This document shows, in pieces, positions 6,380 through 6,574 of a stretch of DNA of 6,574 nucleotides (its first letter is position 1; every line of letters starts with the position of its first letter). A model generated the notes under the pieces. The model saw only the letters and a list, made by a program, of their open reading frames with translations, ran no database searches and had not been told where the DNA came from. Source of the DNA: Dehalococcoidia bacterium (lineage in GTDB: Bacteria > Chloroflexota > Dehalococcoidia > JAENJB01). A program made the position numbers and the translations under genes. The DNA lies in NCBI GenBank assembly GCA_016844565.1, contig JAENJB010000103.1:1-6574 (forward strand), given 5' to 3'.

Positions 6380-6467
6380 AGCTATCCCATTCTCGGTATT
6401 GAACCAAATTCGTGCCGACAGAGAAATGGTTGGAGAGTATTCCTTCTACTTCGTTCTCAACCTGCAT
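6372..6467 (-). CDS. 31-codon ORF overlapping the FRG gene start (leader or displaced N-terminus)
   Basis: ATG at 6465-6467 is preceded by GGGTGA (6474-6479) six bases upstream, a better ribosome binding site than that of the FRG gene. The 31-aa product starts MQVENEVEGIL and ends REWDSYG before TAG (6372-6374). Its stop overlaps the FRG start in the 8-base string ATGGGTAG, an arrangement typical of translational coupling. Its last residues echo the FRG start (MGSYGF). Dropping one copy of a 10-bp imperfect duplication, or one G, fuses the two frames. It may be the original FRG N-terminus, a coupling leader, or chance. Confidence 0.4.
   Translation of the reverse strand: MQVENEVEGILSNHFSVGTNLVQYREWDSYG
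6375..6394 (-). repeat. Imperfect 10-bp tandem duplication at the FRG gene start
   Basis: On the minus strand TAGCTATGGG is followed directly by TAGCTACGGA (8 of 10 identical), spanning about 6366-6385; the coordinates given cover the first copy and its flank. Because the period is not a multiple of three, the second copy shifts the frame between the 31-codon ORF and the FRG gene. Confidence 0.5.
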
Positions 6468-6486
6468 TCTCAATCACCCAATGTCT

Positions 6487-6574
6487 TCAGGTACCCGCCA
6501 GCTCCTTGAGGAACTCCCCCGGCGTCATCACCTTGAGAGGAAGCCCTGCCGATAGCACGGCGGGGGTTATCAGG
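6487..6574 (-). CDS. C-terminal fragment, possibly a PIN-domain toxin-like protein (partial)
   Basis: One minus-strand frame is open from the right edge to TGA at 6487-6489. It gives 28 residues starting LITPAVLSAGLPLKV and ending with MTPGEFLKELAGT. A strand followed by V-x-TP-x-EFL-x-x-L is the usual ending of PIN-family (VapC-like / PIN_3) proteins, so this may be the tail of a toxin whose body lies outside the window. The fragment is short and the other frames are also open here, so this is a guess. If real, it ends 19 bp before the 31-codon ORF, which suggests one transcription unit with the FRG gene. Confidence 0.35.
   Translation of the reverse strand, partial: LITPAVLSAGLPLKVMTPGEFLKELAGT

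Overview
The window looks like chromosome of a GC-rich anaerobic bacterium, most plausibly Chloroflexota (Dehalococcoidia-like). This is an inference from three things: a VLRF1-type release factor of the kind described from Actinobacteria and Chloroflexi, a MutS2 whose N-terminus resembles Chloroflexi MutS2, and a fumarate-reductase-type flavoprotein. No rRNA, tRNA or CRISPR array was seen. The left part is about 65% G+C on hand-counted lines. The FRG gene at the right is visibly lower (40-62% on sampled lines).

Layout. (1) Bases 1-971, plus strand: C-terminal part of an FAD-dependent fumarate reductase / succinate dehydrogenase type flavoprotein, cut by the left edge. Everything else lies on the minus strand and converges on it with only 22 bp between the two stops. 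(2) In minus-strand reading order from the right edge: a fragment that may be the tail of a PIN-like protein (6487-6574); a 31-codon ORF (6372-6467) overlapping an FRG-domain gene (5507-6379); a 109-aa tail-anchored small protein (5102-5431); mutS2 (2671-5061); a Vms1-like release factor gene (1852-2661); a hairpin-rich intergenic stretch (1766-1838); and a tandem universal stress protein gene (994-1758) that has lost its first ~40 codons exactly where a palindromic repeat sits.

How the genes may work together. MutS2 has an ABC-type ATPase, a long coiled coil, a KOW-like segment and a C-terminal Smr domain, and members of the family split collided ribosomes. VLRF1 proteins are eRF1-fold peptidyl-tRNA hydrolases with a conserved Gln, related to eukaryotic Vms1/ANKZF1, which frees nascent chains from split large subunits. 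The two genes are 9 bp apart and in the same reading frame. The best hypothesis for this window is therefore a compact ribosome-rescue module: MutS2 splits the stalled ribosome and VLRF1 then removes the peptide from the tRNA. The coupling is inferred, not shown.

Two genes carry signs of damage or remodelling. The USP gene is 5'-truncated at a palindromic repeat. The FRG gene has an imperfect 10-bp tandem duplication (or one extra G) that splits a possible longer N-terminus into a separate short ORF with the better ribosome binding site.
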